A stretch of DNA of 64,000 nucleotides from Microbulbifer sp. SAOS-129_SWC (GTDB taxonomy: Bacteria; Pseudomonadota; Gammaproteobacteria; Pseudomonadales; Cellvibrionaceae). Positions 57,279-64,000 of the stretch are shown piece after piece. The translations under genes were made by a program, and so were the position numbers. Each line of letters begins with the position of its first letter. Within the stretch, counting starts at the first letter, position 1. The notes below the pieces were generated by a model that ran no database searches, was not told where the DNA came from, and worked only from the letters and a program-made list of their open reading frames with translations. The stretch is taken from positions 3,343,001-3,407,000 of the forward strand of contig NZ_CP155567.1 of the NCBI RefSeq assembly GCF_039696035.1, read 5' to 3'.

Positions 57279-57320
57279 CGCGCTCCCAATTTTCCGTCCA
57301 CTTTTTACTCAGGAACAGCA

Positions 57321-57857
57321 ATGAGCTTCGAAAAGGTTTCCGCAGGTAAGGACCTGCCCAACGATATCAACGTCATCATCGAGATCCCCGCCAACCACGA
57401 CCCGATCAAGTACGAAGTGGACAAGGACGCGGACGCGGTATTCGTAGACCGTTTCGTCGCCACCCCGATGTTCTACCCGGCCAACTACGGCTACGTACCG
57501 CACACCCTGTCTGAAGACGGTGACCCGCTGGACGTACTGGTAGTGGCTCCCTACCCGGTAATGGTCGGCTCCGTGATCCGCTCCCGCGTGATCGGCGTCC
57601 TGAACATGACCGATGAGTCCGGTGTAGACGCCAAGCTGCTGGCCGTTCCGCACACCAAGCTGACCAAGCTGTATGACCACGTTCAGGAAATCGGCGACCT
57701 GCCGGAGCTGCTGATCAAGCAGATCGAGCACTACTTCGAGAACTACAAGGCGCTGGAAGCCGACAAGTGGGTGAAGGTAGACGGCTGGGCCGATGCCGAA
57801 GCCGCGCGCAAGGAAGTCATGGCTTCCCGCGAGCGTTTCCTGAAGGAAGAAGGCTGA
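57321..57857 (+). CDS. ppa: Inorganic pyrophosphatase (family I)
   Basis: A 178-residue soluble pyrophosphatase that hydrolyses PPi to phosphate. Metal-site blocks are [40 protein letters not shown] (the DxDPxD signature) and [12 protein letters not shown] at the C terminus. AGGAA precedes the ATG at 57321; a much longer open frame upstream is antisense to the GS/ALDH genes and is a shadow. Codon use is the most biased in the window, consistent with high expression. Confidence 0.97.
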   Translation: MSFEKVSAGKDLPNDINVIIEIPANHDPIKYEVDKDADAVFVDRFVATPMFYPANYGYVPHTLSEDGDPLDVLVVAPYPVMVGSVIRSRVIGVLNMTDESGVDAKLLAVPHTKLTKLYDHVQEIGDLPELLIKQIEHYFENYKALEADKWVKVDGWADAEAARKEVMASRERFLKEEG

Positions 57858-57877
57858 GTTAGCTCGGCCTTCTGCTG

Positions 57878-57904
57878 AAAAAACCGGCTTCGGCCGGTTT
57901 TTTT
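57878..57904 (+). terminator. Intrinsic terminator of ppa
   Basis: AAAAAACCGGC-TTCG-GCCGGTTTTTTT: a stable UUCG-tetraloop hairpin with a T tract, 20 bases after the ppa stop. Confidence 0.93.
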
Positions 57905-57953
57905 GTGTCTGTCGGAATTAGGATTCCGAGGTGCTCTGATACGGCTTCGTGGC

Positions 57954-58113
57954 GGCAAAGCCCTGGGTGTACCATTTCGAAAACGAGCTAGGCGCCCCCC
58001 CTGTGAATACATCCCTGTACGCTCCGGCGGCGACGGTCCGGCCGTTCCAGGTATTCACGGCGCCTTCGGCCCTGTCGCCGACGGTTTCGAAATGGTACAC
58101 CCAGCTCTTTGCC
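57954..58113. repeat. Palindromic repeat element A (about 160 bp)
   Basis: A 29-base arm (57954-57982) matches the reverse complement of 58085-58113 with two mismatches, including a perfect 18-base core (57965-57982 with 58085-58102). Inside lie AGGCGCC...GTGAATAC and GTATTCAC-GGCGCCT arms, giving nested pairing. It carries a 23-base motif at 58002-58024 that recurs inverted in element B. A 71-codon frame across it on the minus strand (57918-58133) is a by-product of the palindrome rather than a likely gene. Confidence 0.85.
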
Positions 58114-58198
58114 TTCAATTCGCAGTAATGCACTCTGTAAGAAGTATCTGAGCTGCTGAGCTCTCTGGATACGATAGGCGTGACGCTAAGGTGCTGAT

Positions 58199-58291
58199 GC
58201 CGATAACTGTTTGCCAGACCTTATGAGGCATGGATGCCGATTAGAGCGTACAGGGATGTATTCACAGCGCGTCTGGCAAACAGTGATCGGT
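58199..58291. repeat. Palindromic repeat element B (about 93 bp)
   Basis: Arms 58199-58219 and 58271-58291 are inverted copies (19 of 21 match, with a perfect 14-base core). The centre holds, at 58244-58266, an exact inverted copy of the 23-base motif in element A. Two related palindromic elements therefore sit head to head 85 bases apart. Confidence 0.85.
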
Positions 58292-58558
58292 AGCAGTGCC
58301 GCCGTAGACTAGCTACAGCGCGCCAAGCCAACAAGGGCGGACACGGGGAGCAGTCTATTCAGAGCTTCACAAAGCTCGCCATGTCACTACTGGCATTCAA
58401 ACCAGGCCAGAAAGTAATTTCTTCCCCACCTCAAAAAATTTCCGCAATTCTGTCGGGTTATCCACACCGCTGGCGTTTACTCCCAATGTAGGTCCGTATA
58501 CCTGCGACAAAAAAATCAAGATTCGCCCAATTCAATAACAATAGTCTGGAGAAACCCG

Positions 58559-61168
58559 ATGCACAGTTCGCGCACTCCCACTCACCTGTTTCACAAAACG
58601 CTGCTCGCCAGCGCCGTGACACTGCTGTCTGCCGGTGTGCAGGCACAGGAAGCCAGTGGCAAGTCCCTGGAGGAAGTCACGGTGACCGGTATTCGCGGCA
58701 GCCTGCAACAGGCGCTGGATGTAAAACGCGATGCCACCTCGATCGTCGACGCCATCAGCTCCGAGGACATCGGCAAGTTTCCCGACAAGAACGTCGCCGA
58801 CTCCCTGCAGCGTATTCCCGGTATTTCCGTCGACCGCATCTGGGGCGAAGGCCGCGATATTTTTGTGCGCGGTACTGACAGCACCCTGAACCGCACGCTG
58901 ATGAACGGCCAGAACGTCGCCTCGGCCTACTGGTGGGCCAACGACAATCCCAGCCGCGGTTTCAACTACTCCATTCTCGCCTCCGAGCTGGTGTCCTCCC
59001 TCGAGGTGTACAAGAGCCCGGAAGCGCGTCACGACGAAGGCAGCATCGGCGGCATGGTGAACGTCATCACCCGCAAGCCGCTGGACCTGGATCCGATGAC
59101 CGTCAACCTGTCCGCCGAGAACGTCTACAGCGACCTGCCCGGCGAGTGGGATCCACAGGTATCCGGCCTGCTGAGCTGGAAAAACGCCGATGAAACCTTC
59201 GGCGTGCTGGCCTCGATCAACAGTCAGCAGCGCACCGTGCGCCGCGACGGCCTGGAAGTGTTCCCCACCAACGACCTGTATGCCGTCACCGACCAGAACG
59301 GCAACACCACCGACAACGTCTACGTGCCCTGGGGCGGCGGCTCGGCGATTTTCCAGCAGGACCGCGAGCGCCAGACCACCAACGTCACCCTGCAATTCCG
59401 CCCCAACGACCGCTGGGATACCGCGCTGAACTATGTCGCCTCCGACATGAATATGGACAACAGTAACCAGAACTACCTGTTCGTGGCCGGCGGTTACAAG
59501 ATCCCCGCCGGCGACGTGGTCACCGATCCGGTCTTTATCCCCACCAGCGACGGCAACCAGGCTTTAGTGGGCGGCACCATCGAAAATGACAGCACCATCG
59601 GCGTGGCCGACGAGCCGATCGTGCGCGATGCCTACATCGAATCCGAAGTTCTCGACCTGTCCGGCGACTACGAGGGCGACGGCTGGCAGCTGCACCTGCA
59701 GGCGGGCACCACCAGCGCCGAGGGCGGCAGCAACCACGACCGCAACTACTGGTTCGAAGGGTACGCGGCAGAGAAACTCAACTTCGGCCCCAATACCAAC
59801 GAATTCAGCTTCCCCGGTGTCGATCCGCTCGACGGCACTGCCATTCACCTGAACGCCGCCAACCTGCGCGACTGGGTGCGCGTCATGAACGATGACGAAA
59901 CCTACTTCCAGGCGGATGCCAATATCGATGTGGATCTCGGTTTTATCACCGCGATCAAAACCGGCCTGAAAATGCGCGACCACACCATCGAGAACAACCG
60001 CCAGAACGGTTCCGTGGACATCACCAATCCGGCCATCGCCGACCAGGTTGCCGCGCTGAATGCCATTACCCTGGCCGACGTTTCCAAAGGCGCCAGCCCG
60101 AAGCTGCACGGCGAGGGCGCCACCGCCGGCTCCCTGACCCAGTATGCCTTCCTGGATATCGGCCTCGCCCAGCAGAAAGTCAACAGCATCCTCGATGCCG
60201 GTGTCATGACCTATGCCGAGGACCAGCGGGCTTACTACAAGATCAACGAAGACATCACCGCCGGCTATGTGCAGGGTGAATTCGAGAGCGGCAAACTGCA
60301 CGGCAATTTCGGCGTGCGCCTGGTGGATACCGATCAGACTTCCAACGCCTATATGGACGGCGAGCGCGGTTCCGTCGGCCGCAGTTACCGCGAGGCGCTG
60401 CCGAGCGTGAACGCCACCTACGACCTGTCCGAGGATGTCATCCTGCGCGCCGCCGCGTCCCGCGCCATGGCCCGCCCGACCTTCCAGAACCTGAGTTCGA
60501 ACATCGTCATCAACGCCACCAGCGGCACCGCCACCGCCGGTAACCCGGAACTGGATCCGATCATGGCCGACCAGTTCGAGTTCGGCGCCGAGTGGTATTT
60601 CAGCGACGCCAGCCTGCTGGCTGCCACCTACTTCAACAAGAGCCTGAGCACCTTCGTGTTCCAGAACACCCAGGTGGAAAATATCGACGGCCAGGATATC
60701 AACGTCACCCGCCCCTACAACGCCGACAAGGGCGCCGATATCCAGGGCATAGAACTGCAGGTGCAGCACGACTTCAGCAACGGCTTCGGCGCGCTGGCCA
60801 ACTACACCTGGACCGACGCCAAAGTGCCGGCCAATGGCGACGGCACCCGCCTGGAACTGCCGGGTAATTCACGCGATCAGTTCAATGCCTCCGGCTACTA
60901 CGAAAACGACTTTATGAGTGTACGGCTGTCCTACAACAGGCGCTCCGAGTCCTACGGTGGCCTCACCTCCGGATCGCAGCTGGTCACCGACGAGTACGAC
61001 CAGTGGGATGCCACCGCCAACTGGAGCGCAACCGACAATGTAGATGTCTTCCTGACCGCGGTGAACCTCACCAACGAGATCATCTACATGCGCACCGCAG
61101 ACGGTATTCCGGTCGGTTTCTATGAAAATGGCCCACGCTACAGCCTGGGCGCACGCGTTTCCTTCTGA
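58559..61168 (+). CDS. TonB-dependent outer-membrane receptor without signalling domain
   Basis: An 869-residue receptor with a signal peptide (to about residue 29, ending VQAQ), a TonB box-like EEVTVTGIRGSL, and a plug domain (about 45-170) with SEDIGKFPDKNVADSLQRI, VRGTDSTLNRTLMNGQNVASAYWWANDN and EGSIGGMVNVITRKP. The 22-stranded barrel ends in YSLGARVSF with the terminal Phe. The plug is strikingly similar to that of the STN-bearing receptor at 63202, so they may recognise the same or related ligands. The subclass is often linked to oligosaccharide or complex-nutrient uptake in marine bacteria; the ligand is unknown. A strong terminator follows. Confidence 0.94.
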   Translation: MHSSRTPTHLFHKTLLASAVTLLSAGVQAQEASGKSLEEVTVTGIRGSLQQALDVKRDATSIVDAISSEDIGKFPDKNVADSLQRIPGISVDRIWGEGRDIFVRGTDSTLNRTLMNGQNVASAYWWANDNPSRGFNYSILASELVSSLEVYKSPEARHDEGSIGGMVNVITRKPLDLDPMTVNLSAENVYSDLPGEWDPQVSGLLSWKNADETFGVLASINSQQRTVRRDGLEVFPTNDLYAVTDQNGNTTDNVYVPWGGGSAIFQQDRERQTTNVTLQFRPNDRWDTALNYVASDMNMDNSNQNYLFVAGGYKIPAGDVVTDPVFIPTSDGNQALVGGTIENDSTIGVADEPIVRDAYIESEVLDLSGDYEGDGWQLHLQAGTTSAEGGSNHDRNYWFEGYAAEKLNFGPNTNEFSFPGVDPLDGTAIHLNAANLRDWVRVMNDDETYFQADANIDVDLGFITAIKTGLKMRDHTIENNRQNGSVDITNPAIADQVAALNAITLADVSKGASPKLHGEGATAGSLTQYAFLDIGLAQQKVNSILDAGVMTYAEDQRAYYKINEDITAGYVQGEFESGKLHGNFGVRLVDTDQTSNAYMDGERGSVGRSYREALPSVNATYDLSEDVILRAAASRAMARPTFQNLSSNIVINATSGTATAGNPELDPIMADQFEFGAEWYFSDASLLAATYFNKSLSTFVFQNTQVENIDGQDINVTRPYNADKGADIQGIELQVQHDFSNGFGALANYTWTDAKVPANGDGTRLELPGNSRDQFNASGYYENDFMSVRLSYNRRSESYGGLTSGSQLVTDEYDQWDATANWSATDNVDVFLTAVNLTNEIIYMRTADGIPVGFYENGPRYSLGARVSF

Positions 61169-61197
61169 CAATTCGCATCGATTGTCACCCCATCTTC

Positions 61198-61222
61198 GGG
61201 CGCCCAGCGGGCGCCCTTTTTT
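61198..61222 (+). terminator. Intrinsic terminator of the receptor gene
   Basis: GGGCGCCC-AGC-GGGCGCCC stem with a T6 tract, 30 bases after the stop. Confidence 0.9.
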
Positions 61223-61441
61223 ATGGCCAACGCCACAGCAACGGCTCACGTATAAAGATGGACGAAAACCCGCAACGCAATCGAAGGCGCCGGGGCCGGA
61301 GGCGCTTGAGAAAGGCACCTGCGGCGGAGCAACAGATCGATCAGGCTGTTGAACAGGCAGCTACCGGTTACCGGCGCTGCCGAGATTCCTACTACAGGGC
61401 ACTGCGCTGGAATCAGGATGGAGTATGGAGAAGAGGATGAA

Positions 61442-62419
61442 TTACCGCGGCCCGAGCACTAGGATGCGCTGGTCGTTCTCGGTGACCCGCGCATCGAAGC
61501 CCTGCTGCAGCGCGAACACCAGCGCCTCCGGGTCGCCGATGTTGAACACCCCGCTGATACGCTCGTCGGCCAACTCGTCGCCGACCAAGACCACCTTGCG
61601 GGTGGTGTAGCGGTTGTACTCGGCGATGGCATCCTCGAGGCGATCGTTGTCGAAGTAAATGCGGTTGGTCTGCCAGGCGGTAACCTTTTCCAGGTTCACC
61701 GGCGTGACGCCACTGTTGTGCTGCGGATGCGCCGCCGGGTAATCGATCCCCTGCCCCGGCAGCATCCGCGCCAGGTGGCGGGCCTTGCCGGCCGCGTCTG
61801 CGGCTTTGACCTCGACAATGCCCTGGGTCACCGCCACGCGCACGTCGCCCGCACGCAACGCCACATTGAACGCGGTGCCCACCGCGCGCACTTCGCTATC
61901 GCGCACATGCACGACGAACGGGCGCCGGTGATTTTTGGCCACCATAAAGAAGGCCTCGCCGCGATCCAGGTACAGGTCGCGCTGGCCGCGGGAATAACGC
62001 ACCCCCACGCGACTGTCGGTATTGAGCATCAGCGTGGAGCCGTCGTCGAGGTGGACCACACGCTGGGCGCCGATCGCGGTCTGGTAGTAATCGATGGCGA
62101 AATGCGCGCGCACCAGCAGCACCGTCACCGCCACCAGCACGACTGCCGCCACGGCGCCGAGCCACTGCCAGCGCCCGCGCCGGCGCACCGCCTTGCGCAC
62201 CGGTGGCAGATCGGCGTTCAGTTCCGGGTCGTCGCGCAGCAGCTCGGTCATCAGGCCCAGCTGGCGGCACTGGGCAAACGCGAGGCGGTGGCGTGCATCC
62301 GCCGCCAGCCAGCGATCGAGTGCGCGCTGCTCAGCCGCACTCATGGCGCCGCTGTCGCAGCGCGCGAGCCAGTCGGCGGCCTGTTCGCGGATGGCCTCGT
62401 CTACAACTTCCACGTTCAT
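61442..62419 (-). CDS. fecR: FecR-family anti-sigma regulator
   Basis: A 325-residue single-pass membrane protein. The cytosolic anti-sigma part (DUF4880-like, about 5-60, with ADWLARCDSGAMSAAEQRALDRWLAADARHR) is followed by one helix (86-104), a periplasmic FecR domain (DDGSTLMLNTDSRVGVRYSRGQRDLYLDRGEAFFMVAKN) and a C-terminal secretin/TonB short-N-terminal-interacting domain (VNLEKVTAWQTNRIYFDNDRLEDAIAEYNRYT). It transmits the state of the signalling receptor to FecI. The ATG at 62419 overlaps the sigma-factor stop as ATGA. Confidence 0.93.
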   Translation of the reverse strand: MNVEVVDEAIREQAADWLARCDSGAMSAAEQRALDRWLAADARHRLAFAQCRQLGLMTELLRDDPELNADLPPVRKAVRRRGRWQWLGAVAAVVLVAVTVLLVRAHFAIDYYQTAIGAQRVVHLDDGSTLMLNTDSRVGVRYSRGQRDLYLDRGEAFFMVAKNHRRPFVVHVRDSEVRAVGTAFNVALRAGDVRVAVTQGIVEVKAADAAGKARHLARMLPGQGIDYPAAHPQHNSGVTPVNLEKVTAWQTNRIYFDNDRLEDAIAEYNRYTTRKVVLVGDELADERISGVFNIGDPEALVFALQQGFDARVTENDQRILVLGPR

Positions 62420-62994
62420 AGGATACCGTTCAACTCTTTCTGCAGGTGCTTGAGGGCAGTGCTCATATGGCGCTCGACACTGCGGGTACTGATCGACAGG
62501 GCGGCGGCCACTTCCGGGTAGGTCATCTCCTCGAAGCGGCTCAACAGGAAGACCTTGCGGGTCAGCGGCTTCAGCTGCAGCAGTGCCCGCTTCAGCTGTT
62601 GCAGGCTCTGCTGCCACTCGGCGCTGCCCTGGGGCGACGGTTCGCGGCTCTCGTGCTCCGCCTCTTCAAAGTGTTGGTGGAAGTCGCCGCGACGGCGCAT
62701 GTGCCGGCGCAGGCTGTCGCGCACCAGATTGGTGGCCACGGTGAAAATATAGGCACGGGGATTGTCCTGCAGCTGCTGCAGGTCGTCCAGCCGCAACAGG
62801 CGCACATAGGTTTCCTGCAGAATCACCTCCACGTCCTGCGGCCCGCCCGGCAGCATGCGCGCGACGTAATTGCACAGGGCACCGCGGTGCCGGCGGTACA
62901 GATCCTCCACCAGCAGGCGCCCGCTGTCGGCGGCAGGCGCGGTGCCGGCGGGGTTCGAGCTGACTAGGCGCAGCTGTGCCTTGGAAACTGCCAT
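62416..62994 (-). CDS. fecI: FecI-type ECF sigma factor
   Basis: A 192-residue extracytoplasmic-function sigma factor. Region 2 includes LYRRHRGALCNYVARML and NPRAYIFTVATNLVRDSLRRH; region 4 has LKPLTRKVFLLSRFEEMTYPEVAAALSISTRSVERHMSTALKHL. It would direct transcription of the divergent receptor gene when released by FecR. Coupling to fecR by a 4-base overlap is the normal arrangement. Confidence 0.94.
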   Translation of the reverse strand: MAVSKAQLRLVSSNPAGTAPAADSGRLLVEDLYRRHRGALCNYVARMLPGGPQDVEVILQETYVRLLRLDDLQQLQDNPRAYIFTVATNLVRDSLRRHMRRRGDFHQHFEEAEHESREPSPQGSAEWQQSLQQLKRALLQLKPLTRKVFLLSRFEEMTYPEVAAALSISTRSVERHMSTALKHLQKELNGIL

Positions 62995-63201
62995 GCGCTT
63001 ATCCGTTCAACCCCAACTTATCCCATAACCTCTATAAACGCCGCCGACACCGGATTCCCGACAACTTTGACAAAGTTTCCGGAAAATTCCCACTGCGCGC
63101 GCCAGTCGCTTGCCGGCGCGCGCGCAAATCGAGTATTTTGCCGGAAAACACCGGGCACCGCGGCCGCAGTCGGCCGCGCCCGCCGAGTCCGAAAGATAAT
63201 A

Positions 63202-64000
63202 ATGACGAACAGGCACGCCTTCGCCCGTGCGGCCGGCCCCGCCCGCGGCACCATTCTGCCAATCGCGCGCTCCACCCTGGGCGCGCTGCTGCTGTTCGCC
63301 TCCGCTGCCGCGCTGTCGTCCGCCGCCCCGGCGCCACTGCAGGCGGCGGTGCCCTTCGATGTCGACGCCCAGCCTCTCGACGACGCCCTGAAGCAGTTTG
63401 CCGAACAGTCCGGCCTGCAGATCTTTTATCGCCACAGCGAGCTGCCCCGGCGAGCCAGCGCCGCCCTGCACGGCACTTTTCCGCCACGGGAGGCACTGCG
63501 GCGGCTGCTCGCCGGCAGTGGTCTCGACTACCGCTTCGACGGCAACGCTACCCTCGTCATCCGCCGCGCGAAAAAAGCGGTGGCGCCCGCGCCCGCCGCA
63601 GCGGCGCAATCCGGCCCGAGGTCGCTGGAGGAGACCTATGTCACCGGTGTGCGCGGCAGCCTGCGCCAGAGCCTGGCGATCAAGCGCCACAGCGATAATC
63701 TGGTGGACGTGATTACCTCCGAGGATATCGGTAAGTTCCCCGACCGCAATGTGGCCGATTCACTGCAGCGCATCGCCGGTGTATCGGTGGACCGGCTGTG
63801 GGGCGAGGGCCGCGATGTGAATATCCGCGGCACCGACAAAGATATCAATCGCACGTTGCTGAACGGCCAGCACGTGGCATCCGCCTACTGGTGGGCCAAC
63901 GACAACCTCAGCCGCGGCTTCAATTATTCCACCCTGGCATCGCAGCTGGTGCAGTCGCTGGAAGTGCACAAGACGCCGCGCGCGGATCTGGACGAGGGCA
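63202..64000 (+). CDS. TonB-dependent receptor with N-terminal signalling (STN) domain, partial
   Basis: The first 266 codons of a FecA-type transducer. A signal peptide (to about residue 43) precedes a secretin/TonB short N-terminal domain (about 50-118; VPFDVDAQPLDDALKQFAEQSGLQIFYR, ALHGTFPPREALRRLLAGSGLDYRFDG), which contacts FecR in the periplasm. The linker is Ala/Pro-rich. The plug starts with LEETYVTGVRGSL and has SEDIGKFPDRNVADSLQRIAGVSVDRLWGEGRD, GTDKDINRTLLNGQHVASAYWWANDN and SRGFNYSTLASQLVQSLEVHKTPRADLDEG. It is transcribed divergently from fecI-fecR and continues beyond the right edge. Its plug nearly matches that of the receptor at 58559. Confidence 0.94.
   Translation, partial: MTNRHAFARAAGPARGTILPIARSTLGALLLFASAAALSSAAPAPLQAAVPFDVDAQPLDDALKQFAEQSGLQIFYRHSELPRRASAALHGTFPPREALRRLLAGSGLDYRFDGNATLVIRRAKKAVAPAPAAAAQSGPRSLEETYVTGVRGSLRQSLAIKRHSDNLVDVITSEDIGKFPDRNVADSLQRIAGVSVDRLWGEGRDVNIRGTDKDINRTLLNGQHVASAYWWANDNLSRGFNYSTLASQLVQSLEVHKTPRADLDEG

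Larger units (their letters stand above)
57905..58558. other. Intergenic region, 654 bp, between ppa and a TonB receptor
   Basis: Apart from palindromic elements A and B I find no gene. The last 250 bases are AT-richer and must hold the receptor promoter; a TGGAGAAA ribosome-binding site precedes the ATG at 58559. Confidence 0.6.

Noticed and set aside
55647..57857. 736-codon plus-strand frame ending in pyrophosphatase
   Set aside because: Most of it is antisense to the GS-like and ALDH genes; the true ppa gene starts at 57321 with its own promoter and ribosome-binding site.
57918..58133. 71-codon minus-strand frame
   Set aside because: It lies entirely within or next to palindromic element A and its codons are explained by the repeat.
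61258..61440. 60-codon Arg-rich plus-strand frame after the receptor terminator
   Set aside because: Very basic low-complexity sequence with no ribosome-binding site and no support beyond being open.

Overview
This 64 kb window is high-GC chromosomal DNA from a gammaproteobacterium. The unbroken run proA-nadD-rsfS-rlmH-mrdA-rodA-mltB-rlpA-dacA-ybeD-lipB-lipA is a classical gammaproteobacterial cell-wall/lipoate block. Several large TonB-dependent receptors, a glucose/galactose-type MFS carrier, a PPi-type phosphofructokinase, tandem BCCT carriers and an ExeM-type secreted nuclease point to a marine polysaccharide-degrading member of the Cellvibrionales (Microbulbifer or a relative). That assignment is an inference from gene content. 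I saw no rRNA, tRNA, CRISPR array, integrase or transposase.

Layout. 1-1.4 kb: 5' part of a TonB receptor (minus). 2-4.7 kb: a four-gene plus-strand operon (outer-membrane DUF6662-like protein, FMN-binding protein with a flavinylation motif, divergent ApbE, four-helix His-rich membrane protein) that looks like an extracytosolic flavin electron-transfer module. 5-5.7 kb: an orphan gene. 5.8-11 kb: Lon-like protease and an overlapping aminotransferase/amidase pair. 11.3-14.1 kb: DUF2799 lipoprotein, HD phosphohydrolase, Ldh-family dehydrogenase, arfB. 14.2-18.3 kb: two tandem BCCT carriers, the second with an altered aromatic substrate box. 18.4-20.8 kb: GNAT, a DUF1540 protein, sugar MFS carrier. 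21-33.6 kb: the lipoate/cell-wall/NAD/proline block, interrupted by a structured 129-bp tandem repeat after rodA. 33.7-36.7 kb: YpfJ-type metallopeptidase, PpiC, and a cytochrome b/molybdopterin oxidoreductase pair. 36.9-41.9 kb: MMPL transporter, SelT/W-like protein, ubiX, mpl. 42.2-46.4 kb: PPi-PFK, LLM oxidoreductase, M20 peptidase. 46.6-49.1 kb: an AT-richer island of small orphan genes around a fosA homologue, including a frameshifted gene. 49.5-57.1 kb: ExeM nuclease, exported MsrA, and a glutamine-synthetase-like/aldehyde dehydrogenase/Fe-alcohol dehydrogenase operon. 57.3-64 kb: ppa, a palindromic-repeat intergenic region, a TonB receptor, a FecI/FecR pair and the 5' part of a second receptor carrying an N-terminal signalling (STN) domain.

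The most system-like arrangements are the flavin electron-transfer operon at 2-4.7 kb, the likely gamma-glutamyl amino-alcohol catabolic operon at 53-57 kb, the paired BCCT carriers, and the FecI-FecR-receptor locus in which signalling and non-signalling receptors share nearly the same plug domain. Structured non-coding repeats at 26.6-26.9 kb and 57.95-58.29 kb are not explained by any gene.
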